Assembly: GCF_002959965.1 (NCBI RefSeq) | Contig: NZ_PREV01000027.1 | Location: 372,001-436,000, forward strand | Direction of reading: 5' to 3' | Length of the DNA: 64,000 nt | From: Microbulbifer pacificus | GTDB lineage: Bacteria; Pseudomonadota; Gammaproteobacteria; Pseudomonadales; Cellvibrionaceae | Program-made: the position numbers and the translations under genes | Shown here: in pieces, positions 38,558-47,613 of the stretch | Numbering within the stretch: position 1 is the stretch's first letter | How the letters are laid out: each line of letters starts with the position of its first letter | The notes under the pieces: model-generated | What the model was told of the DNA's origin: nothing | The model's database searches: none | Seen by the model: only the letters and a program-made list of their open reading frames with translations

Positions 38558-39100
38558 TCAGCGGCAGCAAGCCGGGGTTGTGGTTCTCCCTGCATCCCAT
38601 CCCATCAGAATCAGATTCTCGGTACCCCCGGGGAGCCTTATCATTCTTTCCCTTCGCAGGCCAAGTCGTTCAAGGAGTCCGAGGGAGGCGCGATTATCCG
38701 GTGTCGCAATGGCGACAATACGGGTAAGGCCGAGCTCGGATTCTCCCCACTGCATCACCCCCTGCGCAGCTTCCAGCGCATAACCCCGACCGCGGTGCTC
38801 GGGCAGGAAGGCAAAGCCGATATCCACATCGTCGAGTCCATCTCGTTTCAACAGTCCGCACTGGCCAATAGGGGTACCGTCCTTCAATTCCACCCGTAAC
38901 ATCCCGAATCCGTGCTCACAGTACATGGCGATGGGGCCGCGTTGAAGATAGCTGCGGGCGTCTTCCACGGTGCGCACACCACGGTCGCCGATGTAGCGAT
39001 GGAAATCGGGATCGTTCATTAGTGCCAGGGTAAAGCGCGCATCGTCGTCGCTGTCGGTGAGTTTGCGCAGTTGCAGTCGGTCGGTGTTCAGCAGGTACAT
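38558..39100 (-). CDS. GNAT family N-acetyltransferase
   Basis: GNAT acyltransferase of 180 aa, related to the RimJ/RimL group by its length and pattern (RLQLRKLTDSDD, FTLALMNDPDFHRYIGDRGV, GFAFLPEHRGRGYALEAAQG, then TPDNRASLGLLERLGLR). The coenzyme A loop is EHRGRGYA. Substrate unknown, possibly a protein N-terminus or amino-group compound. The ATG at 39100 begins at MYLLNTDRLQ, typical for the class; a longer frame from 39187 runs into the preceding terminator. Two genes downstream on the same strand are separated by a terminator. Confidence 0.85.
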   Translation of the reverse strand: MYLLNTDRLQLRKLTDSDDDARFTLALMNDPDFHRYIGDRGVRTVEDARSYLQRGPIAMYCEHGFGMLRVELKDGTPIGQCGLLKRDGLDDVDIGFAFLPEHRGRGYALEAAQGVMQWGESELGLTRIVAIATPDNRASLGLLERLGLRRERMIRLPGGTENLILMGWDAGRTTTPACCR

Positions 39101-39158
39101 GGAGATATCCGGAAAATCAGTCGGCGTGAGGATGACAGAATTTTGCTGGCGACAAAAG

Positions 39159-39184
39159 AAAACGCCCTCACGGGAGGGCGTTTT
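39159..39184 (-). terminator. terminator after the esterase autotransporter
   Basis: AAAACGCCCT (39159-39168) and AGGGCGTTTT (39175-39184) form a 10-bp stem with loop CACGGG. Read on the minus strand, a T-rich stretch (TTTTCTTTTG) follows the stem, 22 bp after the autotransporter stop. The U-rich tail is good. Confidence 0.8.
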
Positions 39185-39206
39185 CAATGCGTGCTATGGA
39201 AAAAAA

Positions 39207-41576
39207 TCAGAAACGGTAACTCACACTGATCGAACCGTGTTCCGAGGTCGGACGAGCGCTGAGGTTGGCACTTACAGCAATGGCCTCTGCAGCCTGCCAG
39301 CGCAGGCCGAGCAGGGCGCCGGCGCCGCTTTCGAAGAGCCCGGTATCCTTGCTGGCGTAGCTTGGCATCGCGTTCATGTTACCGCCCATGGACTTGATGC
39401 CGACTTCCAGTACGTCATTTTCGGTACCAGTGGTGTCCTCATACCACAGCTGGCCATAGACACTGATACGGTCCCAGCTTTGGTCCATGAACGCGCCCAG
39501 GCGCATGGTGGTGTAGCGCCGCTCCTGGTTTCCGAAATGCATGCCCAGCGGGTCCTGTTCGGCACCGTTGGCATCGGTATAGGTAAAGCCGGCAAGCGCA
39601 TTTTCGGTGTAACCATCCACGTCCGCGGTAACCTGGGTTACACCGGCGAATGGACCGTAATGTGCACCACCGCTGGACATATTGACGCCGCCCATCAGGT
39701 CGAGAGTGACGTTTTCGCCCTTGGTGCTGGCTTCCAGGGTGCCGTCAAATTGACTGCCGAGGGTAAGGTGGCGACCTATACGATCGTACTCCACGTCGGT
39801 TATGGTCGCACTGGCGTCGACAAAAAACTCGTTGTAGTGGAAACGGCCGAACAGGCTGTAGTTGGTGGACGTCGAATCCACGCTCGACAGCGCATTGTCC
39901 AACTCCGCGTCAGAGCGGCTGACGGCAAAGCCCAGTTCGGTATTGTCGCGCAGTGCATAGCTGGCACCGATCACACCCGCAGAGCGGTCTCCGTTGGCAG
40001 TGGGCGCGAAATTATTGTCGTAGTCGCTGCTGCCGAACACGCCGCTGACAAACACACCCGTCTGAGCTGGGCGATAGCGTGCGCTGACCAGATTTTCTTC
40101 CAGGGCACTGAGGTGGCTGCGTGCAGCCTGCACCCCAATATCAGGTAGCTGCCCGGCAACCTGGGCAGCGCTGACCACGCCGGTATAGTAGTCCGCGAGC
40201 ACCTGCTGTGCCGCCTGGGTGGGGTGAACCGCATCGTTGAAGAGCAGTCGGTCTGCATCCGGAGCGCTGCCATTTTTGCCATAGACCGGATGCTCGATAC
40301 AGCCGCCGCTGCCGTCGTAGCAGAATTTGGTGTGATCCGTCTCGGCGTCAAGCCCGAGGGCTGCGGCGTTGGCGATGGACACCTGCAGCACACCGTTCTG
40401 GTCCACCAGCAGCACGCCGTCGATATTTTTGGCATCGCTGATCAGCGTATGGTTGAAAAGGTCTACCCCTGCACTGGCCTGGGCCAGTGTGGCATCGATG
40501 GCCGCACTCAACTGGGCATTGGCCTGTTCCTGGGTCATCAGGCCGGCGGTCACGGCGTCGGCCAGTTGTGCCGCTTCGGGGCTGCTGGCGACGGCCTGGC
40601 TGACGGCGGCATACATACCGGGAGTCTTACCGATATCCGGTGCGTTGGACAGCAGAATGTAGTTGGCTCCGGCATCGGCGAGAGCCTGGGCACCGTCGGC
40701 CAGCATATTCGCCGCGATGCCGACGCGGGCACCAAACTGCTCGGCGGTCATGGCGCCGGTAAGCGAAGCGCTGAAGCCGCTCAGCAGATCGTTGCCGCCA
40801 CCGTTAACCCAGTACAGCGCCTTGCTGTCGGCGCGGCCGTTGCTGGCTTCCAGGTAACCGAGGCCCAGTGGGTGCGGGTTACCGGTGATGCCGGAATCGG
40901 CCACGATGGCCGCGGGCGCGGCGTCGATCTGCGCCTGAAGTGCATCCGCCTGTGCGGTGAATGCCGCGGCGGTATCGGGGTCGCCCGCTGCTTCCGCCTG
41001 CGCGGCGCCAGCACGCAGCTGGGCGACGGCATCGGGTCCTTGCAGCAACAGGCCGAGCAGATTCAGGTCCGCATAGAGGCCGGTGCTGGTGTTGCGGGTG
41101 GGATCGGGCAGCAATGCGCTGGCAAAGTTGTGGGCGCTCACGTCCAGTGCCAGACCCTGGGCACTCAGGTATTGCATATAGCCTTCGGTACCGAGAATGT
41201 TCAGTAGCACGTCCGCAGCGCGGTGGCCACCGACGGCCCAGCCGCCGCCGACATTCGGCAGAGAGGCACTCACCTGTGCCTGCGCCGCCGCCAGCATTTC
41301 ATCCTCCGGCAGGCTGGTGTCCACATCCGGCAGGCACAGATACATGCCGGCACAGGACGGTGTTACCGGCCCGAGGCCCAGTTGCTGCGACAGCAGGCTG
41401 ATGGCCGCCTGCTTATCGTCGCCACTGGTAAAAATACCGGCATTGCCGACGTCGGTCAGGCTGTCACCAAAGGCGATAACCTGCGAGAAGGGAGATTCGT
41501 TGGCGGACGCCGCGAAGCTGGAAGAAAGTGTCAGGCAGGCGATGGCCGCCGCGAGGCGGTGTTGCTTGTTGGGCAT
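39207..41576 (-). CDS. GDSL esterase autotransporter (EstA-like)
   Basis: Outer-membrane esterase of 789 aa, type V secretion. A Sec signal peptide (AAAIACLTLSSSFAASA) precedes a SGNH passenger: block I FGDSLTDVGN near residue 37, block III VNGGGNDLL, block V NDAVHPTQ. A large Ala/Gln-rich insertion (about residues 80-250) lies between blocks I and III. The C-terminal 280 residues form a 12-stranded autotransporter barrel ending in Phe (SVSYRF), with a linker helix near LSALEENLVSARYR. EstA of Pseudomonas is the closest known type, an outer-membrane esterase affecting rhamnolipid and motility. ATG at 41576 preceded by GAGGAAA. It is a single gene. Confidence 0.88.
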   Translation of the reverse strand: MPNKQHRLAAAIACLTLSSSFAASANESPFSQVIAFGDSLTDVGNAGIFTSGDDKQAAISLLSQQLGLGPVTPSCAGMYLCLPDVDTSLPEDEMLAAAQAQVSASLPNVGGGWAVGGHRAADVLLNILGTEGYMQYLSAQGLALDVSAHNFASALLPDPTRNTSTGLYADLNLLGLLLQGPDAVAQLRAGAAQAEAAGDPDTAAAFTAQADALQAQIDAAPAAIVADSGITGNPHPLGLGYLEASNGRADSKALYWVNGGGNDLLSGFSASLTGAMTAEQFGARVGIAANMLADGAQALADAGANYILLSNAPDIGKTPGMYAAVSQAVASSPEAAQLADAVTAGLMTQEQANAQLSAAIDATLAQASAGVDLFNHTLISDAKNIDGVLLVDQNGVLQVSIANAAALGLDAETDHTKFCYDGSGGCIEHPVYGKNGSAPDADRLLFNDAVHPTQAAQQVLADYYTGVVSAAQVAGQLPDIGVQAARSHLSALEENLVSARYRPAQTGVFVSGVFGSSDYDNNFAPTANGDRSAGVIGASYALRDNTELGFAVSRSDAELDNALSSVDSTSTNYSLFGRFHYNEFFVDASATITDVEYDRIGRHLTLGSQFDGTLEASTKGENVTLDLMGGVNMSSGGAHYGPFAGVTQVTADVDGYTENALAGFTYTDANGAEQDPLGMHFGNQERRYTTMRLGAFMDQSWDRISVYGQLWYEDTTGTENDVLEVGIKSMGGNMNAMPSYASKDTGLFESGAGALLGLRWQAAEAIAVSANLSARPTSEHGSISVSYRF

Positions 41577-41866
41577 GAAGTTTTCCTCTCGCACACTGAT
41601 CTCGAATTCCGCGAGACGGAAGGCGGGGTCAGCTGCTCATCGTTATTGTTTTTAAAATGACGTTCAGATTTTTATTGTTGGTGTTTCTCATCGCTCCAGG
41701 GCTGGGAACAGGACTACCCGACGCGAATTGACCGGAAACCCCTTGATAGTAACCAAGCACCATGCCTATGACCAGAGGTCCATTTACAGTCAGGCGCAGT
41801 TTGTGTGACTGGTGGGTTTTAAATCTCGCGTGATATCCGACCGCTGCCATTCGAACTTTTCCGCGG

Positions 41867-43855
41867 TCAGCGCAACGAGTGCAGAAACTGTAGATGCCGC
41901 TCGTACTGGGAGAGGATATCCGTCAACAACTGATCACTGGTCCAGCCCATTACATCGTAATCCTGGCCGCCCTCTGAAAGGTGGACTTCCGCACGGAAAT
42001 ACTTGTCTGGGGAGCCATCATCAACGGTGTCATCCAGGCTGGTGTCGGGGTTGCTGGCGTTGGGTTTGAGGTGGGCCTTGGGGTGAATGCCATAGATGAA
42101 GTCTACTTCCTCTCCCTGGAATACCGTCAGGTAAACCTGCGTATTCCGTTCCCTTCGAACTTCAGCCTGAAAGCCATTTTTCCGCATTTGTGCGGCAAAA
42201 TTCTGCATCGCCGGTTCCGCCGTTTCCTCGATATATTCATGCACTTCCTGCAGAGATGGCAGCTGGACCAGGTTGCGCAAGCGTCGCTCCCAGGAAACGG
42301 GATTGCGGGCACTGATTGGTGCCACTGGCGCAGACTGCGCATCGCGTTTCGCAGAATCCATGCGCAGCGCCTTGACCAGACCATATATCGCCACCAGTAA
42401 TATGACGGAAAAGGGCAGGGCACTGGCGATGGCAGCGGTCTGCAATGATGCGAGGCCGCCGGCGAGCAATAGTGCGATGGCAACAACACCGATGATCGCT
42501 GACCAGAAAATTCTCTGCCACACCGGTGTGTCGTCACGACCATGGGACGACAGCATGTTCATAACCATGGCGCCGGAATCGGCGGATGTAATGAAAAAGA
42601 TAACGACGAGCACGATGGCGAGCCCGGAGAGCACCTGTGAGAAGGGAAACTGTTCAAGAAACTGGAACAGGGCGAGAGACTGATCCTTTTCGATGACAGT
42701 GGCGAGGGATTCGAGGCCTTCGTCGCGGATCATACGGATGGCGGAGTTGCCGAACACCGTCAACCAGATAATGGTGATGAGTGTTGGCATGAACAGCGTG
42801 CCGACGGCGAACTCGCGGATGGTACGACCGCGGGAAATCCGTGCGATGAACAGTCCTACGAATGGCGACCAGCTCAGGCACCAGCCCCAATAAAAAATCG
42901 TCCAGCCACCGATCCAGTCGGTGGGCGCGTAGGCATAAAGATTGAAGGTGCGATTTACCAGTACCGACAGATAACTCCCCACATTCTGCACGAAGGCCTG
43001 AAACAGGAATACGGTACTGCCGAGAATCAATATCGTAAGACACAGCAGGGCGGCGAGCCCCATATTCAGCTGCGACAGACGCTTGATGCCCGCGTCCAGT
43101 CCCGCCACTACCGACAGTGTGGCCAGCGCCGTGGTGACGACGATCAGAATGACCTGGGTCATCTCGCCGACTGGCACCCCAAACAGGTGATTCAACCCGG
43201 AATTCATTTGCAACACGCCAAAACCGAGGGTGGTGGCCACACCGCAGACGGTGCTGACGATAGCGAATACATCTGTGGCGTGGCCGATAGGCCCGTGAAT
43301 ACGTTCGCCAATCAGGGGGTAGAGCGCCGAGCGCAGGGTGAGTGGCAGATGGTGCCGGTAGCTGAAGTAGGCAAGGATCAGGGCGACGCCGGCAAAGATG
43401 GCCCATACATGAAAGCCCCAATGAAAGATGGTCAGGATCATGGCATCGCGCGCGGCCTGGACACTGCCCACGCTGGCATCCGGCGGGTTGAGGTAATGCA
43501 TGACTGGTTCTGCCACGCCGAAAAACAACAGGCCGATCCCGATTCCTGCGGAAAACAGCATGGCGAGCCAGGCCCAGAAGCCGTACTCAGGCTTTTCGTG
43601 TTCCGGCCCCAGTTTAATGTCGCCCAGTCTCGACATGCTGATGAGGACGACCGTGACCAGAAGGATCGCGACGATCAGTACGTAGTACCAGCCCATGTAA
43701 TCGACGATGGCGGCCTGCATACTCTGGAAGCGTGCAGTGGCGTTCTCGGGAAACAGCACCGCATAGGCAACGAGCAGAAGAAGTATACCGGTGGCGGTGT
43801 AGAACACGGGCGGATCGAAGCGTGCTTTGCCGTCCTTTGTTGTGCGCAGTTGCAT
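41867..43855 (-). CDS. BCCT family transporter, copy 1
   Basis: BCCT carrier of 662 aa, 12 transmembrane helices, for quaternary ammonium compounds such as choline, betaine or carnitine. The aromatic and Gly-rich family core is seen in the block W-G-W-C-L-S-W-S-P-F-V-G-L-F-I-A-R-I-S-R-G near the eighth helix, together with GIGIGLLFFGVAEPVMHYL and ADSGAMVMNMLSSHG. The C-terminal soluble tail (about 150 residues, ending SEGGQDYDVMGWTSDQLL) resembles the BetT type rather than OpuD/BetP. The next upstream gene is a close paralogue, and 41 bp separate them. ATG at 43855. Confidence 0.9.
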   Translation of the reverse strand: MQLRTTKDGKARFDPPVFYTATGILLLLVAYAVLFPENATARFQSMQAAIVDYMGWYYVLIVAILLVTVVLISMSRLGDIKLGPEHEKPEYGFWAWLAMLFSAGIGIGLLFFGVAEPVMHYLNPPDASVGSVQAARDAMILTIFHWGFHVWAIFAGVALILAYFSYRHHLPLTLRSALYPLIGERIHGPIGHATDVFAIVSTVCGVATTLGFGVLQMNSGLNHLFGVPVGEMTQVILIVVTTALATLSVVAGLDAGIKRLSQLNMGLAALLCLTILILGSTVFLFQAFVQNVGSYLSVLVNRTFNLYAYAPTDWIGGWTIFYWGWCLSWSPFVGLFIARISRGRTIREFAVGTLFMPTLITIIWLTVFGNSAIRMIRDEGLESLATVIEKDQSLALFQFLEQFPFSQVLSGLAIVLVVIFFITSADSGAMVMNMLSSHGRDDTPVWQRIFWSAIIGVVAIALLLAGGLASLQTAAIASALPFSVILLVAIYGLVKALRMDSAKRDAQSAPVAPISARNPVSWERRLRNLVQLPSLQEVHEYIEETAEPAMQNFAAQMRKNGFQAEVRRERNTQVYLTVFQGEEVDFIYGIHPKAHLKPNASNPDTSLDDTVDDGSPDKYFRAEVHLSEGGQDYDVMGWTSDQLLTDILSQYERHLQFLHSLR

Positions 43856-43896
43856 CTGGTCACTCGTATTCTCTGGTAAAGGGGTGTGCGGTGCCG

Positions 43897-45882
43897 CTAA
43901 CGCACGGTGTGCAGGAATTGCAGGTGGCGCTCATACTGCGCGAGAATGTCGGTAAGCAGCTGTTCTTTTGTCCAGCCCATGACATCGTAGTCCTGGCCGC
44001 CTTCCGATAGATACACCTCCGCGCGGAAATATTTTTCCGGGTCTCCATCATCCACGGTATCGTCCAGCTCTTCATCCCGCGGCGCGGCATCCGGCTTGAG
44101 GTGCGCCTTGGGGTGTAGTCCGTAGAGAAAATCCACCTCCTCGCCGTGGAAAACCTCCAGATACACATAGCTGTTATTACCGTGGGAGATTTGTGCTGAA
44201 AAACCGTTTTTCTGAAGCTCGCTGGCGAATTCACGCAGTGCAGGTTCACCGGTGTCGCGAATATAGTCCTGTACCTCCACCAGTGAGGGCAGCTTCAACA
44301 GATTCTTTAGTCGTCGCTGCCAGGGTACAGGATCGCGGGCACTGATCGGCGCTATAACAGCATTTTGTGCGTCGCGTTTTGCCGTTTCCGTGCGCAGGGC
44401 ACTAAGCAAACCATAAATCGCTGCGAGCAGGATGAGGGAAAAGGGCAGAGCGCTGGCAATGGTCGCAGTTTGCAGAGAACTGAGCCCGCCAGCCAAAAGC
44501 AACGCAATGGCAACCGTGCCGATGATTCCAGCCCAGAAGATTCGCTGCCACAGCGGCGTGTCGTCACGTCCGTGGGAGGACAACATATTGACCACCATGG
44601 CTCCGGAATCGGCGGATGTTACGAAAAAGACGATCACCATGATGACCGCGATCAGAGAGAAAACTCCGGAAAAGGGAAACTGTTCGAGAAACTGAAACAG
44701 GGCCAGTGACTGATCTTTACTGACGATTTCGCCAAGTGAGGTCAGTCCCTCGTCGAGAATCATATGAATTGCTGAATTGCCGAAAATGGTCATCCACAAC
44801 AACGTCACCATGGCCGGTACCAGCATGGCGCCGATCACAAACTCACGGATGGTACGGCCTCGGGAAATCCTCGCAATAAACAGCCCCACAAACGGCGACC
44901 AGGACATCCACCAGCCCCAGTAGAGTATCGTCCAGCCGCCCAGCCAATCCGTAGGCGCGTAGGCGTAGAGATTGAACGTGCGGCTTACCAGTACCGAAAC
45001 GTAGCTGCCGAAGTTCTGCACGAACGTCTGTAGTAGATAGACGGTGCTGCCGAGAAGCAACACCATCAGCAACAGCAGGGCGGCGAGTCCCATGTTCAGT
45101 TGCGAGAGACGCTTGATCCCGGTGTCGAGCCCGGCAACCACGGAAATAGTGGCGAGCATCGTCGTGACCACAATAAGGATCACCTGAACGGTTGCATTCA
45201 CCGGTATCCCGAACAGGTGATTGAGGCCGGAGTTGATCTGCAGCACACCATACCCGAGGGTAGTGGCTACACCGCACACGGTACCGAGAATGGCGAAGAC
45301 ATCTACCGCATGACCGATCGGGCCGTATATTCGGTCGCCAATCACCGGGTATAGTGCGGAACGGAGCGTGAGTGGCAGTTTGTGGCGGTAACTGAAATAG
45401 GCGAGGATGAGTGCCACTATGGCGTAAATCGCCCAAGCGTGAAATCCCCAGTGAAAAAAGGTCAAAACCATGGCGTGGCGTGCCGCCTCAACCGTACCGG
45501 TTTGCCCTTCCGGTGGATTCAGGTAGTGCATTACCGGTTCGGCCACACCGAAGAACAGTAGTCCGATACCCATACCGGCGGAAAACAGCATGGCAAACCA
45601 GGTGGTAAAATCATAATCCGGTTTTGAATGCTCAGGGCCGAGCTTGATATCGCCAAATCTGGATATGGCGATTCCGATCACGCTGAGAAGTATCAGTGCC
45701 ACAACCAGCACGTAGTACCAGCTCAGGTTGTGCACGATAAAGTTCTGCACACCCTTGAAACGCGCGGTTGCATCCTCGGCAAAAAGAACCGCATAGGCCA
45801 CTACCAGGATCAACACGCCGGTAGCGCAGTAAAACACCGGCGGATTGAAGTGGGCTTTTTGGGTGGTCAACGGTTTATCCAT
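43897..45882 (-). CDS. BCCT family transporter, copy 2
   Basis: BCCT carrier of 661 aa, tandem paralogue of the gene at 41867. Most positions are identical in the core, and the two tails end alike (GGQDYDVMGWTKEQLLTDIL versus GGQDYDVMGWTSDQLLTDIL). Transmembrane layout and the GMGIGLLFFGVAEPVMHYL and WSPFVGLFIARISRGRT blocks are shared. The ATG at 45882 (DKPLTTQKAHFNPP) is chosen because upstream sequence is not family-like. It is divergent from arfB, so this pair and arfB share an intergenic region of 118 bp. Confidence 0.9.
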   Translation of the reverse strand: MDKPLTTQKAHFNPPVFYCATGVLILVVAYAVLFAEDATARFKGVQNFIVHNLSWYYVLVVALILLSVIGIAISRFGDIKLGPEHSKPDYDFTTWFAMLFSAGMGIGLLFFGVAEPVMHYLNPPEGQTGTVEAARHAMVLTFFHWGFHAWAIYAIVALILAYFSYRHKLPLTLRSALYPVIGDRIYGPIGHAVDVFAILGTVCGVATTLGYGVLQINSGLNHLFGIPVNATVQVILIVVTTMLATISVVAGLDTGIKRLSQLNMGLAALLLLMVLLLGSTVYLLQTFVQNFGSYVSVLVSRTFNLYAYAPTDWLGGWTILYWGWWMSWSPFVGLFIARISRGRTIREFVIGAMLVPAMVTLLWMTIFGNSAIHMILDEGLTSLGEIVSKDQSLALFQFLEQFPFSGVFSLIAVIMVIVFFVTSADSGAMVVNMLSSHGRDDTPLWQRIFWAGIIGTVAIALLLAGGLSSLQTATIASALPFSLILLAAIYGLLSALRTETAKRDAQNAVIAPISARDPVPWQRRLKNLLKLPSLVEVQDYIRDTGEPALREFASELQKNGFSAQISHGNNSYVYLEVFHGEEVDFLYGLHPKAHLKPDAAPRDEELDDTVDDGDPEKYFRAEVYLSEGGQDYDVMGWTKEQLLTDILAQYERHLQFLHTVR

Positions 45883-46000
45883 GTTGTGGATAGCCCCTGA
45901 TGATTTAAACAATGGACAGGTGGAAACATTCGGTGTCGAACCCTTTGAGCATAGTAGACGGCCGAGGTTAGTCTTCGGATGAATATCCAGAGTATTTTTC

Positions 46001-46417
46001 ATGTTGATTATTTCTAACCATATTCGCATCCCGGATGTGGAAATTGAACTCAGCGCCGTGCGCGCTCAGGGTGCCGGAGGACAGAATGTCAATAAGGTAT
46101 CCAGCGCGATTCACCTGCGATTTGATGTGCTCGCGTCCAGTCTTCCGGAGGAGATCAAACAGCGTTTGCTAGCATTGCGGGATCAGCGGATCTCCACGGA
46201 TGGGACAGTGGTGATCAAGGCACAGCGCTTTCGCACCCAGGAAAAAAATCGGGAAGATGCGCTCGCGCGCCTGCAGTCCCTGATTGCAAGTGTGCTCAAA
46301 ACGCCGAAAAAGCGCGTTGCTACCAAACCGACCAAAGGTTCGCGCGAGCGACGCCTGCAGAAGAAATCGCGCCGTGGGCAGGTAAAATCCCTGCGCGGGC
46401 GAGTGACTGATCACTGA
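46001..46417 (+). CDS. arfB: Alternative ribosome-rescue factor ArfB
   Basis: ArfB (YaeJ), 138 aa, hydrolyses peptidyl-tRNA on ribosomes stalled at the end of a broken message. The catalytic GGQ motif is in RAQGAGGQNVNKVSSAIHLR. The basic C-terminal tail (TKGSRERRLQKKSRRGQVKS) enters the mRNA channel. ATG at 46001. It is followed at 31 bp by a three-gene catabolic operon with its own AGGAG start. Confidence 0.94.
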   Translation: MLIISNHIRIPDVEIELSAVRAQGAGGQNVNKVSSAIHLRFDVLASSLPEEIKQRLLALRDQRISTDGTVVIKAQRFRTQEKNREDALARLQSLIASVLKTPKKRVATKPTKGSRERRLQKKSRRGQVKSLRGRVTDH

Positions 46418-46448
46418 CTCATATACCCAAATCACCAGGAGAAAAGGC

Positions 46449-47501
46449 ATGTCGCAGCGCTACAGCGCGAAAGATCTCAGCACCTTTGCCAGTGCCCTGT
46501 TTGCTTCTACCGGACTGGAACCTGCGCGGGCGGAAGTTATGGCGGACACCTTTCTGCAGGCGGACCTGATGGGGTTCACCACCCACGGGCTGCACAGGGC
46601 GAGCACCAATCTGCAGTGGCTGCAATCGGGTGCCTCGCGCTTGACGGGTGAGCCCCACGTGTTGGTGGATCGCGGCAATGTCTTCAACTGGGACGCGGAA
46701 TTTCTACCGGGTCCCTGGGTGGTACACTGCGCGATTGATCAGGCGCTGGCGCGGGTTCAGCAGTATGGCGTTGTTACCGCGACCATACGCCGCAGCCAGC
46801 ATATCGCCTGTCTCGCAGCCTATCTGCCGAAAATCATTGAACACAATTGCGTGGGCATTCTCACCTGTTCGACACCGGCGGAACACACGGTATCGCCTCA
46901 GGGGAGTAAAACTCCGCTGTTTTCCGCCAACCCCATCGCCTTCTGTGCACCGGCTGGCGATTATCCACTGCTGTTTGATATCAGTATGTCCGTTACGGCC
47001 GGTGGCTATGTGTCCCGTGCCGCGCGCGAGGCCAAAAAATTGCCGGGACTCTATCTCAAAGACCGGGACGGCCTGCTCTCGGACGATCCGGGAGCCTTTG
47101 AAAATGGTGGCAGTATTCTGCCGGTGGGCGGCGCGGATCACGGTTACAAGGGCGCTGCGCTCTCCGCCATGTTCGAGGTGTTGTCAATGGCGTTATCCGG
47201 CTATGGTCGAGGAGATGAAATAAGTGAGGATGACGAAGCGAATTCGGTATTCCTGCAGATTATTGATCCCGCTGCCTTTGGGCCCATGCAAAATTTTTTG
47301 CGGCAGACGTCGGCGCTGATGGCTTTATGGGAGCAGTGTGAGAGCGATAGCGACGATCCAGTGCGTATACCGGGCAAACGTGCCTGGTCATTGCGAACCG
47401 CGCAGTTGGAAAAGGGCGTGAAACTTTATCCCAGCATCGTTGATGATCTGAGAAAACTTGCCGAAAAGACGGGAATTTCCATGCCCAATACCATTTCCTG
47501 A
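46449..47501 (+). CDS. Ldh2-family (malate/L-lactate dehydrogenase-like) oxidoreductase
   Basis: Oxidoreductase of 350 aa from the Ldh2/YlbC family, which uses NAD(P)H on 2-keto or 2-hydroxy acids or cyclic imines. Conserved blocks: MGFTTHGLHRAS (catalytic His), SANPIAFCAPAGDYPLLFDISMS and ILPVGGADHGYKGAALS. The family loop normally reading IPEGW is changed to KKLPGLYLKD. Substrate unknown. ATG at 46449 with AGGAG. First gene of an Ldh2-amidase-aminotransferase run. Confidence 0.82.
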   Translation: MSQRYSAKDLSTFASALFASTGLEPARAEVMADTFLQADLMGFTTHGLHRASTNLQWLQSGASRLTGEPHVLVDRGNVFNWDAEFLPGPWVVHCAIDQALARVQQYGVVTATIRRSQHIACLAAYLPKIIEHNCVGILTCSTPAEHTVSPQGSKTPLFSANPIAFCAPAGDYPLLFDISMSVTAGGYVSRAAREAKKLPGLYLKDRDGLLSDDPGAFENGGSILPVGGADHGYKGAALSAMFEVLSMALSGYGRGDEISEDDEANSVFLQIIDPAAFGPMQNFLRQTSALMALWEQCESDSDDPVRIPGKRAWSLRTAQLEKGVKLYPSIVDDLRKLAEKTGISMPNTIS

Positions 47502-47613
47502 GTCGATTTTGCATCGGGGCGGGTTGTTCCACCCGCATTTGACGAATTCGACGCGAGATGGGACTAGTCTAGGAGAAAAGCAAAAAGCGGATTAGGCTGG
47601 GAGAGCGTCGCGC

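Noticed and set aside
39207..41576. Treating the autotransporter as a horizontally acquired toxin
   Set aside because: It has intact SGNH esterase blocks and EstA-type organisation, with base composition like its neighbours.
41629..41850. 73-codon minus-strand frame between the autotransporter and BCCT copy 1
   Set aside because: No family pattern or good start site. It occupies the likely autotransporter promoter region.
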